A stretch of 64,000 bases of DNA, from assembly GCA_014529385.2 (NCBI GenBank), contig CM043947.1, positions 131,029,891 through 131,093,890 on the forward strand, given 5' to 3'. The stretch comes from Adiantum capillus-veneris (Eukaryota; Streptophyta; Polypodiopsida; Polypodiales; Pteridaceae). The position numbers and the translations under genes are program-made. The notes below the pieces were generated by a model that saw only the letters and a list, made by a program, of their open reading frames with translations, did not search any database and had not been told where the DNA came from. The stretch's first letter is position 1, and every line of letters begins with the position of its first letter. This document shows positions 33,842 to 44,210 of the stretch, one piece after another.

Positions 33842-34428
33842 TCTACTCCGATAGAACCCCGATTTCAGCATGGGTGAATCTAGTGCAGCGGGTTTGCACA
33901 AGAGGGGAGTCACTCCGCTCCTTTGTCAACAGATTACCCTGATTTTTTTTATAGAGCGTCACTGATGTCCCTTTGGGTTTGAGGGATACTGTTGGGTTGA
34001 TAGTATTCTGCTGTATGACTTTATGAACTGGAATTCCCGAAAAATGAAAATGATATTGATTGACTTGTTTGAGTGCGAGAACTGAAAGACGAAATGACTG
34101 CAGCATTTCGGTCTCATAAATCTCTATAGACATGATTGCAATATGGATTAGTTAATCGGGCATCTGTGAGGTCTCGATTGGATCTAGATGTGATTATTAA
34201 ATACGTTGCCGATTAATCATGGTCTGAGATTTGGAATGAATTTGAATGTGATTTGTCATGTGATGTCCTCTGATGTCCTGTGATGTGACTGTCGATTGGT
34301 ACATGTGCTAGATGTGTTGTGCCTAGTGCGTCGGTACTAACAGTCATTGTTTGCTAAGACAGTTTATGGTCTCTGTCTGTTTTGTAGGCGTAATCGAGGA
34401 CGATTACAATTCTTTCAAGAGGGGGGTA
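33842..34428 (+). other. Gypsy-3 3' untranslated region and polypurine tract
   Basis: Sequence between the last coding block and the 3' LTR. It ends CAAGAGGGGGGTA (about 34416-34428), a purine run directly before TGTCACAAACTG. The same arrangement recurs at about 37299-37311 and, reversed, at about 42111-42125. Confidence 0.75.
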
Positions 34429-34968
34429 TGTCACAAACTGATGACGTGGTAGCTTGCAGAACCTCGGAAATGCGTCGAAAGGCTGACGTGACAGTCTCGA
34501 AAAAAGCGCCGTAAATGGCACTGACACGTGGCAGTTGTACGGACGCCGCAATTCTTGCTGATTGCTGACGTGGCAGAATGTACGAAATTGCATAAATTAC
34601 GTTGGCTACTTTACGCCGGCTGAATTTTGAAGCCAAGCTTTTCGGAATAACTGCTTTTGGGAACTATTGCTTTCGATTATGAAGCTTTTGGGGCTCTGTT
34701 TTTAGCGTCTCTTGTAACCTTTATAATGAACCCAAGGGGGCTCACTCTGCAGAGCATTTGGACGCAGAGTCTGAGAGCGAGCCCCCGCGGGAGTTGTACT
34801 TTGCTCGAAGATTAATATAAAAAGAAATACCGAAAGGGGCATCAGTCTTTGGGGCCAATACCTCTAGGCACGGAACTACGCCGGGCCGTGTTAACCTAAT
34901 TTTGAATTGTGAACTGTTTTGAAGTGAATCTCTGTTGTGTCGCGGTAGAATCTTGACTTGGTTGCTAC
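34429..34968 (+). repeat. Family-A LTR, plus orientation (3' LTR of gypsy-3)
   Basis: Begins TGTCACAAACTGATGACG after the polypurine tract. It shares with the copies at 37312 and 40694 the promoter-like region and the AATACCGAAAGGGGC and TTTGGGGCCAAT blocks. Its right end runs into an inverted copy near 34968, so the exact end is uncertain. Confidence 0.75.
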
Positions 34969-35424
34969 ACCTCCTCTGCAATCTGCGCGCTAAAGAGTGC
35001 CAGAGAGGGCCCCCAAGGCTCATATTTAAAGGCCCAAAGCCTAAAAGCATCAAATATGAAAAGATGACCCCAAAAAAAATGTTTTTTTAAAATCTTGGGA
35101 TTTTCCTAAAAATCCGTCGCGAATTGTGGAAAGTCTGTACAGGCGCCGCGTCATCATATTTTGCTGTGCAAAGTCTTTTGAGTGTGTTTTGCTTTATTTT
35201 TAATGCCTTTATGTCACTTGGGCCTCATCAAACGGGATCCCGTAAGTTGGTGGGAACTCTTCTTTAAAAATAGGCCACTCGGCAAGACTTTGTAAGTCTA
35301 TAAACCTTCTTCTTCTTCTTCTTCTTCTTCTTCTTCTGCTTCTTCTTAGGGTTTTGGCCCCTTGGCCGGGATCTGAAGGTTGGCTCCGTTCTTCAGTGGC
35401 TTGACATGTCAGCAATTTGTGACA
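34969..35424 (-). repeat. Family-A LTR, minus orientation, 5' part missing
   Basis: Reads in reverse from about the ATTTAAAGGCCC block to CAATTTGTGACA at 35413-35424, the LTR edge. A (CTT)n microsatellite lies at about 35308-35336. Its outer edge abuts integrase sequence of a second gypsy-3 copy. Confidence 0.7.
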
Positions 35425-37311
35425 GTTAAGCCAGATCATGTGGCTAAACAGTTTCTCGCAGATATTTGGACTGCATGGCATGCCTTAGTCTATACTTTTA
35501 GGTAGAGATCCTCGTTTTTACTAGTTTGTTTTGGAGAGAAATCTGGGAGAATATTGGTACTCGATTACAGTTCTCGTGGCAATCAGAGATTGCAAACTCA
35601 AAAGTTCTGACTTGCTAAAGTCTTACATCTCTAACCACAATGCTCAGTGGGAGAAGTTTTTGCCCTTGGTGGGGTTTGCCTACAACAACACAGTACATAC
35701 GTCTACGGAGAAGGCACCATTTGAAATCATTGAGGGTGTCAAAAGGTTCCTAGCACCAAGGATAAGATCATAGCAGCTACAATACGCGTACTTTATTTAG
35801 AATACAAGACGTCCCATATTGAAACGTACAATACGTCTCATAACGTTTTCTATTCTAGCGTTTTTTTGCTTAAAACGTATTCTATTCTAATGTCTTTTGC
35901 TAGTTGATCAAGTGGGTTTTAGAGCTTCATGATGCTTGTTTATGTATGCTACGATTAAACATTGAAGAGTCATTGAGGAGATGCACGACCCTCTTCATTT
36001 TTTTATATTAAAGTATCATATCTAAAAAAGTTAACGTATTTTATTTTTGATTCTCAAAAATATTGTGCACCGTATACTAAACGTCCCGTCCCGTACCGTG
36101 GCAGCCATGGATAGGATTTTTGAAGCAGATCAATATGTTCAGGATGTGGAAATTGCCTTTGTAGAGGTGTGCGAGGCTCTTGAAAAGTCTCAAGCAAAGC
36201 ATAAAAAGACAACGGACAAGCGTTGAGGCGACTTGCAGTTGAAGGAAGATGATTGGGTGCTTCTACGTTCTGAGAATGCACGCCTACGGAAACGAAAGGA
36301 TAAGGAGGGACTTTTTTCCAAGTTGAGTATGAGATACTATGGCCCTTTCGAGATTCAAGAAAAGATAAACGATATATCCTTTAAACTGAAATTACGTGAT
36401 ACTTGGAAGATTCACAAGGCATTTTATGTGAGTCTATTGAAACCTTTCAAAGGTGAGGTATGAGTGGATAGGGAGCTTGAGGAGCAACCTAAAGTGGAAG
36501 AGATTGAGGAGATTCATGTTTCAGAACAAATACTGGCTCACAAGGAAAGGAAAGTAAAAAGGTAAAGTGATATGCCGGTGTCTGGTTAAGTTTAAGCACT
36601 ATCCAACATTGGATGCAAAATAGATGGAGGAGGAGGACCTAGCAGCTCGTCAGATTTTGGAACTTTACCTTGAGGCTTTTGGTTTAGCTTCGACTACTCC
36701 AGAGTTACTGATGATTAGCGGGTTGAATCTGGTGCAATGCGGACTGCAGAAGAGGGGAACGACTTCGCTCCTTTGTCACAGATTATGCAAATGGATTAAA
36801 GTCACTGATTTCTTTACAGATTTCAAGGGTACTGATGGGTTGACAGTATTCTGTTGTATTTTTGCTGTATGACTTTAAGAAATAAAGGATTTCGAAATGG
36901 GAATTTCTTAACTGATTTTGATATATGTGCTCTCTCGTGTGTGTGATGTTTGAGTGCATGATTGAAAGACGAAATGAGTGCAGCATTTCTGTCATGATTC
37001 CCTGAAGGGTGATGTGGATATGATAGTAACAAGATTTAGTCAATCCCGATATCTGCTAAAGATCGGTGAAATTTGGATCTGAATGTTGCTAAATACGTTA
37101 CGATGACCATGATTCTTATCAAAGATCTCGACGAGGATAGTGATGTGAATGTCATGTGAATGTTCATTGATTGTCGTCTTCGTGCAAGTACTGGATATGT
37201 GTTGTCTAGTGCGTTGGTACTTAGAGTCAGTGTCTTCTGAACTGGTTGTTGGCTTATGTTGGTTTTGCAGGCGTAATCGAGGGCAATTACATTCCTTTCA
37301 AGAGGGGGGTA
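35425..37311 (+). pseudogene. Second gypsy-3 copy: integrase and chromodomain remnant, plus 3' UTR
   Basis: Starts mid-integrase (GTTAAGCCAGATCATGTGGC equals the VKPDHLA block of the first copy). It contains QWEKFLPLVGFAYNNTVHTSTEKAPFEIIEG (35640-35740 region), is interrupted by a 340-bp MITE, and resumes with [33 protein letters not shown] and [11 protein letters not shown] (36233-36463). The tail [20 protein letters not shown] (36624-36690) matches the first copy. Upstream domains are absent. It ends at a polypurine tract before the LTR at 37312. Confidence 0.85.
35769..36108. mobile_element. 340-bp MITE, Mutator-like, inserted in integrase sequence
   Basis: Compared with the first gypsy-3 copy, about 340 bp of extra AT-rich DNA splits the integrase here. 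The flanks are GGATAAGAT (35760-35768) and GGATAGGAT (36109-36117), an imperfect 9-bp duplication of the uninterrupted site. The ends, ATAGCAGCTACAATACG and the complement ATGGCTGCCACGGTACG, match at 12 of 17 positions as terminal inverted repeats. No coding capacity is present. The 9-bp duplication suggests Mutator-type mobilisation; this is inferred from length only. Confidence 0.7.
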
Positions 37312-37912
37312 TGTCACAAAGTGATGACTTGGCATGACCTAGAGGACAAACTTACAAAACCAATCCGAGAGGCCAAAAATGAAAGGGTCTAAATTTTATA
37401 AGTTGTTTCAACTCGTAGGGGCCTGCTTGATGGGACATAGGGGACACAAGAATATTAAAATAAAGCAAGGACTCCCAATTTGCGTGCGACTGTTGACGTG
37501 GCAGCGTTGTACAGAAGTCTCGCAATTCGCGTTGGTTGTTGACGTGGCACTTGTACGGATTTCGACGATTTTCGCTGACAACTTTTGGCGCTAGCAGCTA
37601 GGACCAAATGCTTTGGAACTTGAAGCCTTTCATATACACTGCTTTTGGAAGGCTCAAGGCCTATAAATAAAGTGTCAGGTCCTCAGTTTTAGGGAGATTA
37701 GCTCGGGAGCACTGTTGAGACGAGGACCCTCGGACATTGTACTTTGTGAAGCATTAATAATAAAGGAATACCGAAAGGGGCGTCAGTCTTTGGGGCCAAT
37801 CTCTCTGGGCGTGGAACTTCGCCGTGCCGTGTCGTCTCTCTGTCAGTTTTGTTCAGTTCTTTCAGTTCTGTCATGTGTGTTGTGGTAGATTCTTGGCTTA
37901 GAGTGTCCAGAC
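37312..37912 (+). repeat. Family-A LTR, plus orientation, with TATA box
   Basis: Begins TGTCACAAAGTGATGAC after a polypurine tract. CTATAAATA at 37662-37670 is a good TATA candidate, and AATAAAGGAATACCGAAAGGGGC follows at about 37757. The right edge is set where minus-strand gag sequence of the same family begins. Confidence 0.8.
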
Positions 37913-38503
37913 TCCAAGTTGATGACAGGCTAGGTTCCTTCCATAAGATTGTAGTAGACCGTAGCATGGTCCATAAGGTCTTGAATGGTCGAAAATTACA
38001 GACAATGTTCCTGTAGTAGCGGTGATGGCAATCTAATGAGAGAGCAATCTCATTGGGCCTCCAAGGTTATGGACTTGAAGAGAAATATATATCTAGGAAC
38101 TTGTGGTTATAATCTGTCAGGGTGTCCGTGGCAAGCATTTTCAGGATACTCCACTCTCTTAGAAGCTGCATTTCAAAAGAAGATGTCACGTAACTTCGGG
38201 CAAAATTTTTCTTGAAAGCTTACCAAGTCCTTTGAGTGTGTGGCTTGGTAGCTACAGACATCCTCCATTGCATGGCACTGTGCTTGAGAAAAGGGGTGGC
38301 TCGAAAGATCTTTGTTTCTTCTGAGTAGTTCCCCATGGCATAGGTGTTGTCAAACTGTTGCAGAGACCATAAAGATTTCCTTGGATCTTTCTCTCCCGAA
38401 AAAGAAAAAATTTTCTTGTGAAATCTGAAAGCGCATCTTGCTCTATCTTCTTTTAGAAGGATTGGTATGCTATAAAAGCACACGACTGAAGCTTTGATAC
38501 CAC
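37913..38503 (-). pseudogene. Family-A gag 5' part and PBS, minus orientation
   Basis: Minus-strand reading from 38522 gives a capsid-like gag start (FHKKIFSFSGEKDPRKSLWSL, TKIFRATPFLKHSAMQWRMSV), followed by broken frames down to about 37930. A primer binding site TGGTATCAAAGC lies at about 38492-38503, directly beside the LTR at 38504. The rest of this copy is missing, cut by the plus-strand LTR to its left. Confidence 0.75.
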
Positions 38504-39215
38504 TGTAACGGGAGGGCACCACGTGCCAACGGAAAAGAGTAGAGTGAACAGACTATAGACGCTTAAAACAATTGAACCGAAAGAGATACACGAGACACGA
38601 GACACGGAGTGGTGGAGTTCCACCTCAAGAGATCACGGCCCCCAAATTGTGGCGTCCTTTCGGTATTTCTTTATATTGCTTTAACACTGTATAACCCCGG
38701 CAACACTGCTCTGCATCTCCATGCGGAAGCATGGTAGGGAATGAGCCCTTGACACATATTTAAAGGCCCTTGGCCTACCAAAAGCAGTTACATGAAAGGC
38801 TTATAGTCCAAAAGCATCTGATCTCTAAAAGCTAGTGCCCCATGTGCTGTTTGTACAAAATGCTACGTTAGCAATCTAACAACGCAATTTGCGGAGGCAT
38901 GCATACAACTTGCCACGTTAGTGCAGGTCGTAGAAATCCATACTGCAGGCCACGTCAGCATGTCAGCGAATTCTCAGACTTCCCTACCATAGCCACATCA
39001 TCAATCTCCATGCTAGGTTTTCAGTGAGTGGATGTGTGCGCCTTTTATTTTAGGCCTGATCAAATGGGGTTCCCATAAGTTGATGGGGGTTAGGATTTTA
39101 ATCCTAACCCATGGGCTACTTGGCAGGGATCAATAAGTTGGTGAGACCTTTGTCTTCTTCTGCTTCTACTAGGGTTTAGGTCCCTTGGCCAGGATATGTG
39201 TCACCAGCGTGTGAC
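38504..39215 (-). repeat. Family-A LTR, minus orientation (5' LTR of the gag fragment)
   Basis: Starts TGTAACGGGAGGGCACC next to the PBS and runs to about GTGTCA near 39210. It shares the GGCACCACGTGCCAA, TTTCGGTATTTC and ATTTAAAGGCCCTTGGCC blocks with the other minus copies. The CACGTG hexamer is a G-box-like site. Confidence 0.7.
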
Positions 39216-40693
39216 TACTATCTATCCTTTTTGTTGATTTCTTTCTTATTATCTATTTACTTTCACTTTTTGGAAACACCCCTCGAGAAATCTAACTGCC
39301 CTGCATTGCATAGCTAGTGTGGAACTGTCCAGAGGGAGTCCAGGCCTGAGGGCAAGAGAGCACTAAGGTTGGACAAGGACTATGGTTAGCCAAGTGGGGT
39401 CATTGACTAGCCAAAGTGGAATCCTTTGCTACAGAGGCTACATTTCAGTTCTGGATGTGGCCGCAGTGTACAAAGAGGGTCGGATGACCTAGAAAGATAC
39501 AATGGCAGCATCTCCTAGAATTTAGGGAACTGCTATTTTGGGACCTGAAAATGTGTTGACGTCATTATCTCCGGAATGACAAGGGGAACATTTTCTTACT
39601 CTGCCGTGAAGTCAACTGGGCAACCGGTTGGGATATTTTTAGACGGCAACCCCGAAACGGGAAAATGCTTGTAAATGTGCCAAGTGGCACCTTCTGGTGC
39701 ACTTGCCTCATGCAACAAGAAGTGGCGCTGAATTTGAAGGAGAGAGAGCCTCATTTTCAGATTTTGTCACAGGTTAAGAGCTATGGAGTGCTTGCTTTCC
39801 CTCTTATGCACAGTGCGGTGCCAGGAGTGATGCCCTGCATGCTACGCACTGCCCTCTCTCTCCCCTTTGGCAGTATGTTATGCCCCTCTAGTGGGCTCTT
39901 CATTTGACCAATGTACAGTTGTGTGGGTTCATGCGCGATTGCCGAGGCAAGAGCCTCTTGCACAGGTACTGGATTAGCTAGCGGCTAATCCCCCCGCAGG
40001 TACAGGTGAATTCGGAGAGGTTTCACACCAGAAATCTCGTCCGATTCAAAGGGCAAGTAGCCCTACAGGTGCGGGAGCTCGAGGACTTGCTACGGATGCG
40101 ACCGGCACGCGAAACGGAGCCCGAAACAGTGAATTACAGCCTGCTGTGTATTTTTGCAGGTTTAGGGTTTTGGCCCTAAACGGACCCTAATACCCCCAGG
40201 AGGTTCTGGGACGTAAGGGGACCGCTGTACAGGTGATCTGGCGCATTTTCAGGGCTGAAAACAGAGAATTCAGCGTGCTGCAGATTCTCGCCAGGTTTTG
40301 CAAAGTGCCCGTATGCGTCGGGAAAGTCAGTCAATGCGTGGGAATACTGACTGTGAAGGGTTCTAGTACAGTTATGTTGCCAAAATCGGGTTGGAACAGT
40401 GGAAATTCAGTCGAGTTTGTGCGGGGCAGCTTGTAGGGATCCACAGCGTTTATTCCCTCTTTTGAACAATAAAGAAATACCGAGAGGGGCGCCTAAGTTA
40501 GGGGCCAATCTGGTGTCAGTCTACTCATACAGGTGCAATCTAGCAGCCTGTATCCCTCTCCCCTTTGTTGTGTCTTGAAAGTACAGGTAAAATAGACGAC
40601 TAATAATGGGTGAAAGCTAAATCAAGGTTTAAAGTAAAGTCTACCGCCCTTTTTGGATTGAACAGGCCGGTTACAATATGCAGGTTGGCTAGG
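39216..40693 (+). repeat. Family-B repeat, plus orientation
   Basis: About 39900-40440 is the inverse of about 42430-42960. Shared blocks include TCGCCAGGTTTTG, the GAGATTYCAGCGTGCTG stretch and GGTTTAGGGTTT. Its right part has AATAAAGAAATACCGAGAGGGGCG and GGGGCCAAT like family-A LTRs, so it is probably a related LTR or adjoining region. Frames in it are not genes. Confidence 0.6.
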
Positions 40694-41216
40694 TGTCACA
40701 AAGTGATGCTGTGGTATGCCAACTGGAAGAGAAATGGCCCGATGGACAACCTCTGAGCACTGGCCGAGGAGCCTAACCCTAAAAACCCGAAGCTTGAACT
40801 CTCCAATTGATTTCTGTAAAATGCGTTGACATGTTGATGTGGTAGACGGTACGGACAATGGCGTGGCAAGATAGTACAGATTTTTCGCGTTTTACGTTGC
40901 TGGTGCCACGTGGTAGGGTGTACAGATTTTCGTAAGTTACGTTGACTGCTTTTGGAGATCCCAGTGCTAGCTTCTGAGAGTAGATGCGTTTGGGAAGAAG
41001 TGCTTTTGAATTTGATGCTTTTGGGGCTCTGCTTTTGGGTAGCCCTTGTGTTTATGTGGACCTTTGGGGGCCTCACTCTGCAGGGCATCTGGACGCAGAG
41101 TCTGAGAGCAAAGGACCGGAGTTGTACTTTGTCGTGAGCAACAATAAAGAAATACCGAATAGGGCGCAAGTCTTTGCGACCAGTGCTTCTGGGCACAAAA
41201 CTCCGCCGTGCCATGT

Positions 41217-41269
<53 letters not shown>

Positions 41270-41341
41270 AAGCTTAGTGCTTTTGAAGTTTTTGTTCGTG
41301 TTGCTATTGATTTCTTGCTTGGAGTGTCCTAGCCTATAACA
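40694..41341 (+). repeat. Family-A LTR, plus orientation, followed by a PBS
   Basis: 648 bp from TGTCACAAAGTGATGCTG to CCTATAACA, then ATAGTATCAGAGCTTCG, a one-base variant of the PBS (41342 on). Only about 150 bp of internal sequence remain before an inverted LTR begins. It contains a 48-bp (CT)n tract at 41219-41266. Confidence 0.8.
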
Positions 41342-41489
41342 ATAGTATCAGAGCTTCGAAAGATTCTTCTATGGAGGATCCAATCCCTTCTGCAACGCAC
41401 AGATTCTCGAGGAGAATCTGATAGAGCAGTCAAGATTTTGTTTGTCAAAGAATCTTCATGTCGCTGCTCAGGCGTATTAGCCACTCCTA

Positions 41490-42110
41490 TCACAAGACGG
41501 GCACCACGTGCCAATAGAAAAGAACAGATTGAATAGACTTTTAGCACTTCAATAACAACTGAACTGAGAGAGAGACGACACGCGGCACGGAGTGACGAAA
41601 TTCCACCCCAGAGAGTATTGGCCCCAAACCTTGGCGCCCCTTGCGGTATTTCTTTATATTGCAGCTTCTCCAAGAAGCATACTAGAGAATGAGACCTAGC
41701 CTCATATTGAAAGGTTCTAGGCCCCAAAAGCAGTTTACAATGAGAAGCCTTCAAACTCAAAAGCATCTGGTCCAAAAGCTGCCAGCATAAATCATGGAAT
41801 TCCGTACACCAGTTAGCGCAAAACGCGGAAATCCATAGTCTGCCACGTCATCATGTCAGCGCAATTTTCGGATTTTCCGTACAGCTGCCACGTCATCAGT
41901 TGCTACGCTATTCTTTCTGTGTGTGTGTGTGTGTGTGTCCTGCTTTATTTTAATCCTTTATGTCACTTGGGGCCCCATCAGACGGGGTCCCCATAAGCTG
42001 GTAGGACTTCTTCTTCTGTTACTTGTTCTTCTTAAAGTTTAGGCCCCTCCTCTGGCATCTGCAAGTTGGCTCCATTCTTCAGGGCTTTGACACGTCAGCA
42101 GTTTGTGACA
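41490..42110 (-). repeat. Family-A LTR, minus orientation, with polypurine tract
   Basis: Runs from about TATCACAAGACGGGCACC to CAGTTTGTGACA (edge at 42110). Beyond the edge, TCTCCCCTTCTTGAAAG is the reversed polypurine tract and the sequence matches the 3' UTR end of gypsy-3. A (GT)n run sits at about 41919-41938. Confidence 0.8.
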
Positions 42111-43300
42111 TCTCCCCTTCTTGAAAGAGAGTAATTATCCGTGATTACAACATATCTGCAAAACAACTCACGTTAGCTCAAAAATTTCTGAGGAACAATC
42201 AGTTTGCTCTTTTTGTCAAGGAGTTAGCTTCTCCTTTCGGCTCTTTTGATCAAGGAGTTGGCTTCTCCTTTCGTCCAGATCGGAACTCTTGATATTCCGG
42301 CGTAGTAAAATTAGCCATCACACCCAGACCGCACAGATCTTCCGTGGGGGTCTTGATGCACTAAAATTACATACTCAGGCAATCTCATCCAATTATGAAT
42401 AAAAAACCAACTAAGGCTCGCTATCGGGCTGAAATTCCCCTACTCTAATCAAATTTCTGCAGCATAACCACAGTAGAAGTCTCCACGGGCAAAATCCCAA
42501 GTAAAAAGTGACTTCCACGCACTTTAGAGCACTTTACAAAACCTGGCGAGAAATTACAGCACGCTGAAATCTCTGTTTTTGGCCTCCAATTTGCACCAAA
42601 ACACCTGTTCTGTGATTTCTTAGCTTCCCCGAAGCTCTTGGGCCTATAGGCATCAAAACTAGTCAAAACCCTAAACCTGCAAAAAAATTACAGCAAGCTG
42701 CAATTCTCTGTTTTGCGCTCCGATTCGCGTGCCGATCACTCATGTGGGTAGCCCTTGAGCTCCCGCACCTATAGGGTCACTTGCCCTTTGAATTAGACGA
42801 GATTCCTGGCAGGAAACCTCTCTAAATTGTCCAGCACCCAAGGCTTTCCCGAGTCTCCGCTGGCGTTACCTTATAGTTTAAGTGCGAAACCCTAAACCTG
42901 TAGAAAAGCACAACAGGCTGTAATTCTCTATTTCACATCATTTTGAGCGGAGCAAACACGTCTATGCGTGTCTCAGAAGCCCCCGCACGCAATGGGACAA
43001 TTCCCCTAGACAGTTCTCCTATACAGAAGGCTCTTGCCTTGGCAAACGCGCTTAAAACCCCCAAAATTGTACATGGTCATCTGAGAAGCCCAACTAGAGG
43101 GGCATTACCATATGTGCAAAGGGGAGAGAGAGATGCTCCAGAGCAAATCATCGCGGTGCATGAGACAAGGGAGGAGGCAAGCTTTCCATTAAAGCTGCAG
43201 AACTTGAAAATCCACCACAAAGCTGAAAAATCAGCTTTCCCAACCTCATATTGGGCGCCCCCTCTTGGATGAGACCTTCTAGAGTGAGTTGACCTACAGG
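42111..43300 (-). repeat. Family-B repeat, minus orientation, after a short family-A 3' end
   Basis: The first 40 bp belong to the family-A 3' end. From about 42430 the sequence mirrors 39900-40440. A 109-codon plus-strand frame at 42943-43272 has no recognised domain and is partly the complement of the plus-strand copy at about 39800-39950. Confidence 0.55.
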
Positions 43301-43540
43301 TTGCTCTCCTATTGCCATGTGTCTAGTTTGCTCCTTTTGGTTTAATTCCTAGTACCCACCAACTTATAAAGTCCTGACGAGGGGCCTAAATGACTTTAAC
43401 GAGCTGGTCGTTTCACATTGGCCATGCAATGTCCGGGCATTTCTGATTTCAACAAGAGGGTCCTAAAAGTTAAATAAAAATCAAGGGAAAGAAACCAGCA
43501 AATATGTATAGTGGTTGGCACAGTCTCGTGACAAGAGCAA
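43301..43540. other. No recognised gene
   Basis: Short stretch between the family-B repeat and the LINE remnant; nothing recognised. Confidence 0.4.
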
Positions 43541-44200
43541 TCAAACTAAATCACAAAAGTGGGAAAAGGAAGGTGATAGACAATTGGAGGTCCATCTCTG
43601 TTTGCAAAATATTTGCTCTTTTCCAAGCTAGAAAACTCTCTCTCCTCACAGCTAACTTTACTCTCAAGGAGTAGAAAGGGTCTATAAAAGGAAGGTTCAT
43701 TATAGATGCAATTATTACAATGTGGAAGGGAATGGAGCATGCAAATGTCTCTAACCAGGACTTCATTTTCTTCAAGATAGACTTTGACAAAGCTTATGAT
43801 AGGTTGGAGTGGAATTTATAAAATTCTCGTAACTAATGCGTTTGCCAAAGTTGCAGTCAATGGTGTCCTTGCTACTCATTCCTCTCAAGCGATCAACTAG
43901 GCAAGGCTCCCATTACCTCAGATGCCTTGGGGGGTTAAGGATGTTATCAATAAGGGAGAGCTCAAAGGTATACCTATTCTTGGATCAGATGGTGATCTCT
44001 TATTCCTAGAATTTCATGTTAGTTTCAAACAAAGATGGGAGTGTGTCCTAGAGAAATGCTCTCAAAAGTTGGACAGATGGCGAGGTATGCAGTTGGACAC
44101 TAGATCTTTTGTTCTCAACCATTACGTGTTACCCTCACTTGTCTATTATCTGGCTTCCTAGAAGCTCTCCAATACGCAGCTCTTACAGCTGATTTCTCTA
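43541..44200 (+). pseudogene. LINE (non-LTR) reverse transcriptase remnant
   Basis: The frame around 43690-43820 reads KGRFIIDAIITMWKGMEHA and FIFFKIDFDKAYDRLEWNFI, the plant L1-type RT signature (FLKIDFEKAYDRVxW). About 43922-44161 gives GELKGIPILGSDGDLLFLEF and WECVLEKCSQKLDRWRGMQL, resembling the region after the RT catalytic core. The intervening YADD motif and most of the core are deleted or frame-broken. No endonuclease domain or poly-A tail is visible. This is a 5'- and internally truncated relic directly beside the polyphenol-oxidase pseudogene. Confidence 0.8.
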
Positions 44201-44210
44201 GCCAGAAGGC

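Noticed and set aside
39082-39110. Telomere-like GGGTTAGGATTTTAATCCTAACCC
   Set aside because: It is an 11-bp palindrome within a family-A LTR, not a TTTAGGG array.
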